This document shows positions 12,786 to 25,457 of a stretch of DNA of 64,000 nt, piece by piece; within the stretch, counting starts at the first letter, position 1; every line of letters starts with the position of its first letter. The stretch covers positions 23,395,756-23,459,755 of the forward strand of contig OZ022576.1 of assembly GCA_963669155.1 (NCBI GenBank), written 5' to 3'. The notes beneath the pieces were generated by a model that made no database searches, was not told the origin of the DNA, and worked only from the letters and a program-made list of their open reading frames with translations. The position numbers were made by a program, and so were the translations under genes. The DNA is from Arbacia lixula (Eukaryota > Echinodermata > Echinoidea > Arbacioida > Arbaciidae).

Positions 12786-13121
12786 TGCATATCAGCAGAG
12801 ATGCTTTACCATATCATCGGGATCGACACGACCAACGGGTACCTCGACGAGGCGTCGTTCGGCAAGGCCAGCGTGGTCCTCCTCTACTACATCCACGCTA
12901 CGCAGGACACGTGCAGCCCAGGCCCGTCGACGGCGGGGACTAACGACTCCTACACCTATCGAGACTATCTCCTGGCTCTGAATGGCATCAACTCCTCCGA
13001 CCCAGCCCGGGGCATAGGATCTCGGGTAGCCTTCGGGCAAGGGCCGATCTTCACCGAGCAGAAGCTGGCTTGGCTGCTGGAAAATATCAACAGGACGTAC
13101 ATTCCGACGTCGCCTTACCAG
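12786..13121 (+). CDS. SLC39A12-like: ZIP exon A: first extracellular Cys-framed helical module
   Basis: 112 codons, phase 0 to phase 0. The acceptor is cacacag|TGC and the donor cag|GTGAGA. It begins [14 protein letters not shown] and closes its first helical hairpin with HATQDTC, so conserved cysteines sit at residues 1 and 43. The LLYYI core matches vertebrate ZIP12. A second hairpin follows, with [10 protein letters not shown] and [13 protein letters not shown]. Three N-glycosylation sequons are visible (NDS, NSS, NRT), fitting an extracellular position. Starting at the Cys codon rather than at the nearer AGs (12794, 12797) keeps phase and restores the Cys found at this point in ZIP4 and ZIP12. 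Reading past the donor soon meets TAG. Confidence 0.88.
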
Positions 13122-14299
13122 GTGAGATGTAAATAGGGTGCTATATATCTGTGTGGACGAAGAAAGCGTTCAGGTTTTTTGGAGTCACATTAAAGCTTTG
13201 CGGATGCGACAGGTCTCGAGTAGAGTGTGCTCGTTTGTGCGAAGATGGCAAATTTCCTGTCAACGCGTTCTCGGGAACTGGACATTGCGGTGAGATAGCG
13301 TGGTCTATCGTAGCACCCCTTTTTCTAGGCCGACCTGCTGCCATGACGCGTGACGTCATGAGGTCAAATCAGTCAAAGATTTCGCGCGCTATTTACGAAG
13401 CTAGCTATACTATCTCGCTGTGCACAATTGTTGTTGCCGGTTGTAGCGTACATGCACCCCTCCTCTTCCTCTTCTTCCACCCTCCTTCTCTCCATCCTCT
13501 TCCACCATCCCTTTCTCTCTCCTCACCCTTACTCTCCCTTCTCTTCCTCCTCACCCCTCCTCTCCATCCTCTTCCTCCTCACCCCTCCCCTCCATCCTCT
13601 TCCTCCATCCTTCTCTCTCTCTCCTTAACCCTCCTCTCAATCTGATCTGGAGGATTTGATATAACAATACACCTTATCTAACATTATCTAATTTAATGAC
13701 CAACGAAAACGGTGTAAAAAGCACGATTATTTAAGTCATTACAAAATTATTCATGGTAACACCACCAAAGAAAGCATAACGATTGACAGATCGTATGCAA
13801 TGGGTATTTCTACATTAGCAGAGTTGGCGCGATCTAGCGCGCGCTAGATTGCGTTATTTCTCGTGGACCACCCTCTTGAGGTGCTCCACGCCGTTTTGGC
13901 TCACCGTGGTCCGCCGGACCGAAAATAGGCCCGTATTGTTTACACTACTGAGAGGGCGCGATCTAGTATGCGCAAGCTTCAATATGATGCCATTGGGCCT
14001 GAACGCCGTACGCGTCCACACATATTCAAAGGCAATTAAGTAATGATCTTTGTCCCACCTCTTTGATTCGATCATCCCCCCCCCCCCCCCCCCACCTCAG
14101 TAGACGGGGTTAACAATGGGGAATTCTTCGGGTATCCGCCGTCTCCATCGTTGTCCTTATCGCGACCTCATTTCCAATATAAGGTAAAGTTGAGAAAATT
14201 GCACGTGAGCAACGCCTACCTTCCCTACTTCCGAAAAAAGGAAGTCTGCTCTAAATACATGTATTGTTTAACCACCATATCCTCCTCCTCCCCCTCCCC

Positions 14300-14349
<50 letters not shown>

Positions 14350-17300
14350 TTCCAGTGCAGAGACCCACATTTGTGACTCGACTTATGAATGCATCCTTCC
14401 AAGATAGCTGGCAAGAAATACTCGATTCGAGCAAGGAAACCACATTTGAATAAGTCTCGATGAAGATTGCCAGATATGATCTTGATACGATGAGGAGCAA
14501 AAGGGTAAAGCGCCCCGTGGGGTCCAGACGAAGAAAGGAAGGAAAGACAATTTGCGATGCAAATACGGTACGTGGATTAAAATACCTCTACTTTCCAGGA
14601 GACGGACACTCATCTACCCTCGCTTCTTTCCCATCGCTCTCACCATTCTCTGTATGTGAAAAGCGCAGGAGAACCTTAAAAGAGTGTTCAGCTTAATCAA
14701 ATCTATTAGTACCTGATTTTCAATCGTCACGATAAGTGCTGCTGCCATTCTCATTTAGAATATGAGAAGCTCAAATTAAACATTTCCCTGCATGTACTAA
14801 CAATGTGTTTACCACTGCTTAACTTGCCAACGGAAGGATAAAGAATTTCTTTACTTAGTTTGCTACATTCACATTGAAAAAGATCTACCGGCTCAACATT
14901 GTATGCCGTTATCGTGAACAGTAATTCTGTTGAGTCATTGTGAGCAAATTGCGTAGATTGCTTTAATTAAGTCATGTTCACATAAGAGATCTTGCTCCTT
15001 TCGACGAAGAAGGACAGCGGGATCTTATCTCCCTCCCGGCTTGGGTAAAGGCTAACTGTCGCGGCTCATGAGGGATGAGGATGCTATGCGGGATTTTAGA
15101 GGAACGTGCGTACGTGTTATCGGTATATTGGCTACAGAATTGTTCTAAAACATATTCCTTTTTAGAAGAAAATTAAATTTTGTCTTATTCTCCGTCAAGC
15201 CAAGGATGTCTTTGAAAACTCCCTTAGTTACACTTGGAAACAACGTGATCGAAATTTTAATACAGTTTCTAATCTTATTAGCTATCACAAACATGTATTT
15301 TGCAAGCAAATAGACATATTTTACGCAAAAAAGTAAAAACATTGAACAAAGAATATAACTGAATATTCGGATCTCATGTTAACGTGTTCCCGCGATAAGT
15401 CCCTTTATAGTTTTTGACTTCGAGTTCGAGTAATCCATTCAATAAATGACACGATTCAATAAAAGTGTTTTAAGAGCACCGCAGACGACACGACTCTACA
15501 GCCTACAGTCGTCAGTCGTAAGGGCCTAATATTGGCAATGTGACGTCACCTACTTACATACATCTTATAACTGGGTCCTGGGATTCGCAGAGTACTATGA
15601 CTGATTTGCTATGTTATTAATGGGCGATACTTGATTTAGAAATCGTCAGCTTGAGCCACAGGTAAGGGGGAGCGGATTGACCACAAGGACAGGGGAAACG
15701 CCCCTTGCATACAAGAGTAGACGTGCAGAATAGATAAGAAACAATGGCGAACTCTCCGCGAGTCAGCTATCATTAGGTTAGTCACGCGGATATCACAGAT
15801 GCTCCTGATGCCTTCTGTGTGGTGTATAAAGGGAACCCGAAATAGCCACCATCTTGCCGGTCTCTATTTTTAGGCGTGATACATTGCAAGCATGGACCTG
15901 CTACTCCAGGGTAGCCGTATGCCGCACAATGATTGTTTGCTGCGCCGCTGACATTTCGCGGTTGCAGAAACGTGAAGAGATCAATCCGTTATAAGAAAAT
16001 TTACCTCAACTTTCACAAGCGGAGACAAGGGAAATATATCTCTGCAGTTTGTGTATTATCCATTTATTTTTCATATGATGCCCTAACATGATTCCATGTT
16101 GCTGAAAATAGTGTTCGTTATATGATTTGATCTATCTATTTCTATGTGATTGTGAGTGAAGTGAATTGCTGTGAATAGACAGCGCGTTATTTGATTCTAT
16201 ACTGCGTGTAGGAAAATCTCGTCCCATAATGCACCATTCACTGTCTTGTACACTTGACCGGAAGCGGACATGATTGAAAACAAAATCTGAGGCGGTGTGA
16301 GGCGTTTTCTTATATGCGGTGTGAATAGTTATTATTCGGCACACTTTTCAGAAGCAAGTTACTGAATATTAAGTTGACATTGGACCGGCAATGCAACTAG
16401 GGATTCTCTCCGATATGTGTGATCTAGGATGTGTAGGCGGAGGGAGATGTGTGGATTGGTTCTGATAGAGCTCAGCCTTTAAATTAAACCAAGTGTAAAG
16501 AAGCAGAAGGGTGACAAGCTAGCCCAGTATAAATGGCTTCTGCTTCTTCCGGATCAGGGGGTTAAAAATAACCCGATAGGAAACCGAAGCGCCCCTCAGC
16601 GTTAGTGCGCCAACTGACAGAGCGAGGGAAAAGCTTACCATGAAGACCGTATTCGCATCATGGACTGTGTCTCAGAATAGATTTTGGAGTGATTGTATGG
16701 CAAGCCGTTTTAACATTTAATCACATTTCTTGATATCAAGCATTTTATTTCGCGATATCAAGAAGTACCAAAGGTTAACCACACAAAACTATTTTTTAAA
16801 TAGTTTCAAGAAACTTTAAGAAATTGTTTAATGTTGTTATGCAATAGTTTATCAAGAAATCGAATTCTTGATATCAGGAAATGAATGATGTTGTTGGCGC
16901 CCACACATACACGTAAACACCTCTGCGTAACCATATTATCGTGATTTCTGCACACTCATAAACACCTGCAATGGCGCAATACCGAAAATTGTTACATCCT
17001 CGTTGAATTCCCCACCGTATATCCTGACCTTGTCATGATAATTGTGACAAGGAAGGGCGATCAGATATTATGTAATATCATATTCCGAGCTGATAACACC
17101 CAGGTATCTAGCAACAGGAGGCCGAGGGGTGCATATACTGTATAAGACAGAGTCATGTTTGTGTATCATCACCTTCACCCATTCGTGGAGCAAGCTTGTT
17201 GGGGGCATGTTTCGGGGAGCAAACCTGCGAGCAAACCTGGATTCCAGGCTGTTGACCTTTTCAAATACTAATTGATAAATGACAAGACTAGTCACGTTGG

Positions 17301-19662
17301 CTATTCTCCTCTTTTCTCAGCCCGTTCCAAACCGGAGAAGGATTCGAGATTGAGAAGTCTGCTGCCACCCTACCTATTTATTGCATAAACGTTTGAATAA
17401 TAAGTTCCCAACAAGCTGGAATCTCAGCTAGGAACAACCCTGTCTGCATGGGTGTGTTGAAATGTGTGGTTATCTTTGTTCTATCAACACTTCAAAAGAT
17501 AGAATATTGGAGACGGTTCTGGAGTTGTGTCCGATATCTTAGGCGAGATCTTTATTGTTGCCCTGCTCACCGCGCTGCTTGACAGTGTATGCGTCCGCGC
17601 ATTAATATAGTTCCTATATCACAACTAGGGTGCGGGTCAGGGAGGAGCGATGTTAATACTCATTACCAATCACAAAATAATTCGATTTAAACGATACGTG
17701 CATATTTGTAATAATTATTGTAGTTTAATATTATTATGTCAATGCATTCTTTCTCTGTTCCTTCCTGTCTCTAACCCCTCTCCCTCTCTTTCTCTCGACT
17801 CTATCTGCCTTCCTCTGCTTGTATTACACTTATCACGTGTTATGTACATCATATGTTCATTTGATAAAATATGCCATTTTAGAGGGGCACGAATGAATGT
17901 TTTTCTGAATGCTTGTGTGTTAAATCATGAAACCATAAGAGTCTGAATATTGGGGCGTTTACGTTAAACTCTATGCTGATTAAGAGCTAGTATATCACAC
18001 GTCGGTATCACATGTGCTTGTTTAATAAGTATATGGATATTTAAAACTTGAGCTAGGATTAATAAGTAATACGGAAGTGACCAGTCCACGAGTTCAGTGC
18101 AGGAAAGGGGATAATGTGTGACCTACTTTATATCCAGGCTGACCAGCCCCCAATCTACAGGAGGGTGTGGAGTACAGTGAACGGAAGGGATAGCCGTTAA
18201 TCACGGCCGCATACCGTACAAAGTCGAGCTAAAAAAAAAATCGTCACTATAACGGTTCATAAGGAACCATTCGCTCAGAGAGTGATTGTAAAAGACCTAT
18301 ACTAAACCATGGTCTGTCTAATTTATTTGGGTATCAGCGAACGTTTGGAACAAAACTCGGCGTTTGCAGGTTCAGGTAGCTCGTACGGCTTGGGTTGAAT
18401 CAGCCACTTCCATTCAAGTGCCGGAAGATATCCGTGACATAGACCGGCGAAATGTGTCATGTTGCCCATAGCAACCGTGGGCCCCCTTTAAGAATATAAG
18501 CGACAAGCTGATTATGAGGTAGGGAATCGTGTGTAAGGTTCGGCAGGATTTGCTTTGAACATTCGGTGGTAATGGTATGATCATGATGATTGCACTAGGC
18601 CAAAGCTGAGACATGAGTCCATGAGCCACTTTGCTATGATACATTATAGGGGCCTCGATACTACCCTTATTGATGAGTAAGCTTCATCCAATTCCCCGTT
18701 CATCACTGCACCCCCCCCCCCCCCATTCCACATCCTCTGCGTCCCCACCGATGTGAAACATGTCAGTGAGTTCGTAATGTCGACAACTCTTCTTTGTTGG
18801 AGAGTGCATGTAGCAATATATTTTGAAAATGGCTGTGATCAAACGTTTCATTCCTGATTAGATAACTCATTCTAGCGCTGACTCTCCGGCCATTGGGTAA
18901 TACAGTAACAACGATTTAGATCTGCCTTGCTCGGTGATGGCACTCGTGCCAGTAGATTCGAGGTTGCCCAAAGCTTGCCATTTAAACATTTTTGTTTTTG
19001 TCTCCATCATGAAACTCTGAGATGATATAGTATATAAAGTAAACGTATGAATGATATTTTGAAGTCATTAACTCTTTGTGTGCTACGTGTGTTTGTTTTC
19101 ACCTGTCATGCACCAACATTTCCTCCAGAATAATAAATCAACATGAAACTGGATCAAAGTCAAAAACAAACAAAACAAAACAAAAAAAACTGTTCTTTGC
19201 CATCCTTTGCTACTTTTTTTGTAATATAGAAATCATTGCTTCAATATTTCAATTGACCAAAATTTTTATAAACACGTGATCCTATTTTCTTCATCCCCTC
19301 CGTTCCTTCCCTGCCCCAGTGCTTTCTCGCCCCGACACTCATCGAGGCGGCCGACATCCCGAACAAGAACGACATCGGCCAAGCGGGTCTCGAGATCCTG
19401 GCCGCACATCTCGTCAGCTCTCTTCTCCACGGGAATTGCATCGGTGAGGGTCAGCTCGTCCCGCCCTCGTACTTCTCCGATTACCTGTTCGACGAGTTCG
19501 GCAGCAACCATATCATCCGGGAAGCGGGTAAGTAGGCCAGCGAGGCGGTTGCTAGCACGGCTTTGGGAGTTTTGTTGGGAGAGCACTAGTTGTGATTCTT
19601 TGATTCCCCCTCGTATCAGCCTGTGTTTGTCTCGGTCTCTGTACCTCACTCACAATCTTTTC

Positions 19663-19700
<38 letters not shown>

Positions 19701-19741
19701 CTCACTCTCTCTCTCTCTCCATTTCTCTCTCCCCCCTCTCT

Positions 19742-19793
<52 letters not shown>

Positions 19794-21124
19794 TCCTCCC
19801 TCCCTTTTTTTTTCTCTCTCTCTTTCCCCAGCTCTATCAAGCTCTCTCTCTTCTACTCTCTATCTTTCTCCCCATAACTCTCTCCATATGTGTTTTCATA
19901 TTGAAGTCTAGAAAGTTCCAGCAATGATCGTGTTTATTTTCTCAATATAATGAAGAAAATTGTGATTGATAATGTGGAAAAATATTCTTCCTTTCGTGGA
20001 TTGACTCGTAGGATTCCAGAGGATGTTGAGAGACCTAAACCTTGGACCGCCCACACGTACCCCAGACTCTGGCGGCGGTAGCACCGGTAACGGTCATGAT
20101 CAGCACGACCACGGTCACGACCACGGTCACGACCACGGTTTGGACCACGGGTTCGACCACGGGTTCAATAACGGGTTCGATCAGGGCCCAAGGACGGATT
20201 TCGGAGGTCATCAGGGTATTCCGGGGATGAGTACGGTCGTGCCCACACAGGGCCCGACGGCCGGTCATCATCATGACCACGCACATCATCAGCACGACCA
20301 CCACGGACACCACGTAGGACGTCGAAGCAGTGGTGTGCTCGACCGTCATGTACGACAGACACTGCACGACCACGGGTCTCACGCAGGCCACCATCATGAG
20401 CAGCATAGCAATGACAGCTTCTTACAGGTAAGCTAAGCCTGTAGTTGAAGCCTCGCCGGAAACTATGGCTGCCTTCCATGACTTCTAAAGTACGGTAGAG
20501 GGCGTAAGAGTGTAACACTTCACAAACCATTATTCTTTCGTTTTACCGTGAGATAGCGTTATTGCTATTACATGCTTCGAACTAAAATACACACTAAAAA
20601 TCACGCCTCCCAGTTAGTACACTATATCTATAGTAACAGGGACATGAGACACGCTTCATCAACTCACATCAAGTAATTGTTTTTATGTCTGTTATTACAT
20701 AGTCAACTGCAAAGAGATTTAAATCATGAAAATATTGCTCTTCACCCGTGACTACTTGATACGATCTGCTGTCGTGCCCTCGTCATCATAACCACATCCA
20801 GACAGACAAGGTTCATCGGGTAAAATGTGACTGGCTGTGAAATTGTAATGGGCACGAGTTCAGTAGACACAGTTGGATATGATACTACGTGTGAACATGG
20901 ACAGGAGCCGTGCGTTTACAATTAAGCAACACATGAGGGAGTGGGGGAGAGAGAGAGAGGGGGGGGGGGGAGGGGGTGTGGAGAAGAGGAAGTGATATGG
21001 GAAGTAAAGTTCAAGAGAAGGGGACGGAAGGGGGCAGAAAGAGAGTCGGAGTAGGGGAGGAGAGAAATAGAAAGAGAGAGAATGGGGAAGGGAGTAATAT
21101 ACACAAAGAGATAGACAGAAATAC

Positions 21125-21188
<64 letters not shown>

Positions 21189-21710
21189 GGGGGGGGAGAT
21201 ATCCTCCCCTGTTATCATCAATAATTGTTTTAGCAGTTGCTGCCTGTCAGTGTCAGTAACAACAACTAATAAAGAACACAAAACCCCATATGAAATCATA
21301 AACAGGCAAGATGAAACACCCCAAATCACTCTGCATAATACGACTCAGACGTGTCACATTACACTTAGAAGACTCTCCTCCTCCTGACCCCCTTCCTCAA
21401 ACGGATACTTGAGGTCGCTGTAACTTATCGAGTCGGACTGATTCACCTCTCGAGACGAACGGGGCTCTATTTCTGGCTCTGGGAGGGAAGAGACCGTCCC
21501 TGCTGTCTCATCGGGTCACGTGACTGGACACGTGACTCATACATTGCTATAAAGGGAGTCACACTTGAAGGGCTATGTGGAATACTGTGAAGGCGGTCTG
21601 GTTCTTGTGAAGGATTGTCATACCCGAAGTTATCATTTTAGTGGTCATCAGTAAGCTTTTTGCCATGTCTGATGTCTGTCAATCTGACAGCTCTGCTCTG
21701 TCACTGCTTC

Positions 21711-21751
<41 letters not shown>

Positions 21752-24700
21752 ATGTGTCTCTCTTTCTTCTTGTCTCCCCATCTTTATCCTTTCTCTCCCC
21801 CAAGCAGCAATCAAATTTAGAAGGGGACGACACAATATGTTAGGCCTTAATCGATCCTGATTCCTCCTCCTTCTCCTCCTTACATTCTAGTGTTACTCTG
21901 GGGATCAGCTCTTCGACATCTTTGGGGTCAACGAGGCGCTGGGCATCTCCCAGAGACAGTTCAACGAACTTTGCCCTGCCCTCCTGCACCAAATGCTGAC
22001 CGACGCATGTAACCCGGATGCACATGCCGAAGAACTTCCACCGGCGGGCAAGCTCTCGACGGCTGAAAGTATAGTTAAATTGGAGGGACAAACTTTGAAG
22101 ACAGGGTAGCCCTTTTGCAGGTCCAATTTGTTTGTTAATGTAAAAAAAAAACACAGAAAATGGAAGAACATCATGCATAAGAACTTTTCTCCAAATGACG
22201 ACACTTTTTTTTTACTTTGATCAGAATCACATTGATTGCTAAATTTTCAGTAGCCTATATAGAGATCGCAATACGCAGCTCACCGCGGCACTGAATGTTA
22301 CAATGCGGTATACGAATGTCGATCACGATCGCTACTTTTAAGACGTAAGCAGGAATATTTTTTTTTTTTAACTTTTCCTGAAGACGTTTCGGGAAGCGAC
22401 GAGTATGGGATTTCATACACGTTATAGTAATGTGATACTGCTGATTCCTGCCGAGTTTCATGAATTTGTAAATGGGTTACCCTGTCTATGAATTATTAAT
22501 GACTGATATCATTAGTCATTGAGCAACATCTGGACATTTCTACAACCTACAGCTGTCAGGACTGTAATCATCCCCATATTTCCTTTAAAGAACCAGTTAC
22601 AGTCTTTCACAATATTATACATTTGTTGTAGAAAGAGATTCAGGTTTTACATCAGCTTAACATTTATATTTTAACATTTATATTTTAAGCATTTATATTT
22701 TAACACTTTTTAACACCTTTTGAACACTTATGTGCTCGATATTTTCTTCAGGAAAGCAAGAAGAATAAAAACAAAAGAGTAAGAGTTTAAGAGCTTGATC
22801 AATGTATGTGAAGTATTAAAGCTTTCAACTACTATGATGATTAAACTTGGGAACATCGCTTTGGTTACGAGTTTTTGTCACAACATTTCTTCGCAAATTA
22901 TATAGGTGTGTCCAAACTTTAAATCGCCATTAAATTCCATATCGTGATCAAACTGTAGTTGATCTCCTTTTCTGATTTTAAGCGATTTAGAGTGAACTAA
23001 TTCTGCAAGAAAATAAGCATTTCAGACCATTATTTTTCTCTTTCTAGTTTACGGTTGGGGCACCTTATCTGTATTCATCATTACTGCTACCTCCCTCCTC
23101 GCCATTCTCATTCTACCGTGCGTCGGGGACTCGGCACAAGAGTATGTCATCTACACGTTTGTCGCCCTCTCCGTTAGTACCATGTCAGGCGATGCTCTCG
23201 TCCACCTAATACCAGAGGTAGCGTGCATTATTTTGACATTTTAATATATTATTTATTCTTTTGCTTCTTTAAATTCTGCTATCCATTTCCATTCCCATTG
23301 CCCTTCTTTCTCTCTTCGTTTTTCTCCTTCTTTTCCTTTTTCTTCTCAGTCTTCTTTTATTCAAAATTCTTCTTTTTTTTTCCTTCTCACTCCACTTTAT
23401 GTTTTTCCCGTTCTTGTTCGTGTTGTTCCTTTTCCTGTATCACTTTTCTTCTTCTCTTTGTTTTTTTTCGTTCCCCTTTTTCGTCTTCTTTTCCTTCTTT
23501 TATTTGCTTTCTTTCCTTACCTTCTTCTCCCCTCCTCTTCGTTAACCCTTCGAGCCAAACTGCTGCTCTACGGGTTTTGCGTGTATTACATGCGCAAACA
23601 TGCATCACTATCGCATAAAGAAACAACTGGTATATTTTCCCCACTTTGACCTCATTCTCCATCTCATCCAGGCACTCGGTCTGCACACCCACGGCGCAGG
23701 GGCACACGGCCATGGGCACGGCGGCCACGACCACGGCAGTGAAGAATCAGAGGTTAATATGGTGGAGATTGACACGCTCGACGTCATCTATAAAATGGCG
23801 ACAGTAATCGGAGCCATCTACTTCTTCTTCCTCTTCGAGTCGATGATGAACTCGTTGTTCAGCCGGAAGGCGAATGATGACGCTGAGACGAGGAGGTGTT
23901 CACGCCTCGTCGAGGTGAGGGTCAAGAGAAGAATTTGTCTGAGAGAATGTCCGTTTTATAATTCTTGTTCATACCCTAATTGACACACAATACCTAAGAT
24001 TCCCTTCAAAAGGCATATTTAAGTACAGATTGGAAGGTCAGTTATTCTCACTTGCCTGTTACCAAAATGATGAACCCTTTTCACAGCCAACCATGTATTA
24101 ACATTGAATGTTTAGCGTGTCATATAATTGTGATTTATGTCGCACAGGCTTTCGCGATTCATGTAGATTACAATTGTCGGACGGGGGGGGGGGGGGGGGG
24201 GGGGGAGGGTATTTACTTTATTCAAGACAATTTCAATGGCATAGATATAAGTACAACCCTCATAATATCATAATTCCAAATTAACACTGTGTAAATATCC
24301 ATACCCAAAGATAGTGTATGCTTTTTGCTGGGCAAAAACAAATACCATTGTGCAAATACCACAGAAAATCGAAACAAAATACTATATAATAACTTCCCTT
24401 AGAATGTTAGACCAGAAAACTGGCTTGCATTGGAATGACATTGATCGAACATTTCGAATTGAATTTTGGACGGGTCGTTCAAAACTCAGCGGTTTCTGTA
24501 GCCTAAAAGTCTGAGATTACAACATCGCACATCATGATTGTGCATTGAAGAATGCAATGCACCGACGCTCTGTAAGGTGCAATGCATTATAGGAATGCAG
24601 AATACGGTCGATACAAAGTGAAGTGCTTCAAATGTATACAAGGATACACTTTTCCTCAAAAAATTCGTGACACTATGACTGAGATTTTATACATGCCATT

Positions 24701-25408
24701 GTGAGAGTAAGCTGCTGACCCATTAAGAGTTTGATGAGGTTTGTAAAAGGGACACACGGCCTTTAAGACGTCGATCTATCAAGTTAATTGTCATGTTCGG
24801 ATCAATCCATGTAAATCCTTACGAAGTCATAGGAAAGCACAATAGATACAACTTTGTATACAAGGTTGCGGATGTCTATTTTCGATACATTAACTTTGAC
24901 CTGCACCAATGTAAGCAATATATTCGTCTGTAATAGAATGATGGTAAAACATTACATCTAACAACATTTATCATATATACATTTCATGTTCTGACGTCCG
25001 AATTGTATTGCTCTTATCTCTCCGTTGACTGTTGTATCTCACCGCTCATTGCTGCCCCCCCCCCCTTCCCCACACACCCCCTCTGGTAGGACTGTGATGA
25101 AAAGACGTCTGTCTTCAACACCCAGGCCGAGCAGGTTTGGCTGACGGAAACCCCTGACAACGGGCTACCCAACCTACCCGAACCAAGTACTCTGACGGTA
25201 AGGTAATGTGCACCCTCCGCACCCCCTCTTGCACTTTGCATTGTTATACCCTCGTCCTTTTCACCCCTTGAAGTAAGTCAGGAAACAAGTATATGACGTA
25301 CCTTTCAACGAAAGAAGACCATCAATTTTATCTTACCCACCCAACCCGCTCCCCCCCCCCCCTCTCTCTCTTCTCTTTTTCTCTCTCTCTTCTCTCTCTC
25401 TCTCTCTT

Positions 25409-25457
<49 letters not shown>

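Larger units (their letters stand above)
13122..19319 (+). other. ZIP intron A-B (6.2 kb) with several repeats
   Basis: Contains a diverged inverted repeat pair (13151-13225 with 13945-14020), a pyrimidine tract (13455-13640), an 18-base C run (14076-14093), a (CA)n tract (14305-14348), a cluster of TTCTTGATATCAAG palindromes (16728-16882) and a C run near 18711-18724. The long open frame 13151-13645 is intronic and ends in low-complexity CT sequence. Confidence 0.7.

Noticed and set aside
13151-13645. 164-codon + frame directly after exon A
   Set aside because: It is intronic, starts inside a diverged repeat arm and ends in CT-rich low complexity. It is not in frame with exon A.
19276-19911. 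211-codon + frame overlapping ZIP exon B
   Set aside because: It is in a different frame from the ZIP protein and its second half is (CT)n. The homologous frame is the one entered at 19320 in phase 0.
20035-20530. Two long minus-strand frames opposite the His-rich exon
   Set aside because: The 12-bp coding repeat on the + strand forces the antisense frames open. The + frame matches the ZIP family in position and in its flanking residues.
20976-21329. Open frames on both strands of the (GA)n tract
   Set aside because: Simple-sequence artefact (Arg/Glu on one strand, Ser/Leu on the other).
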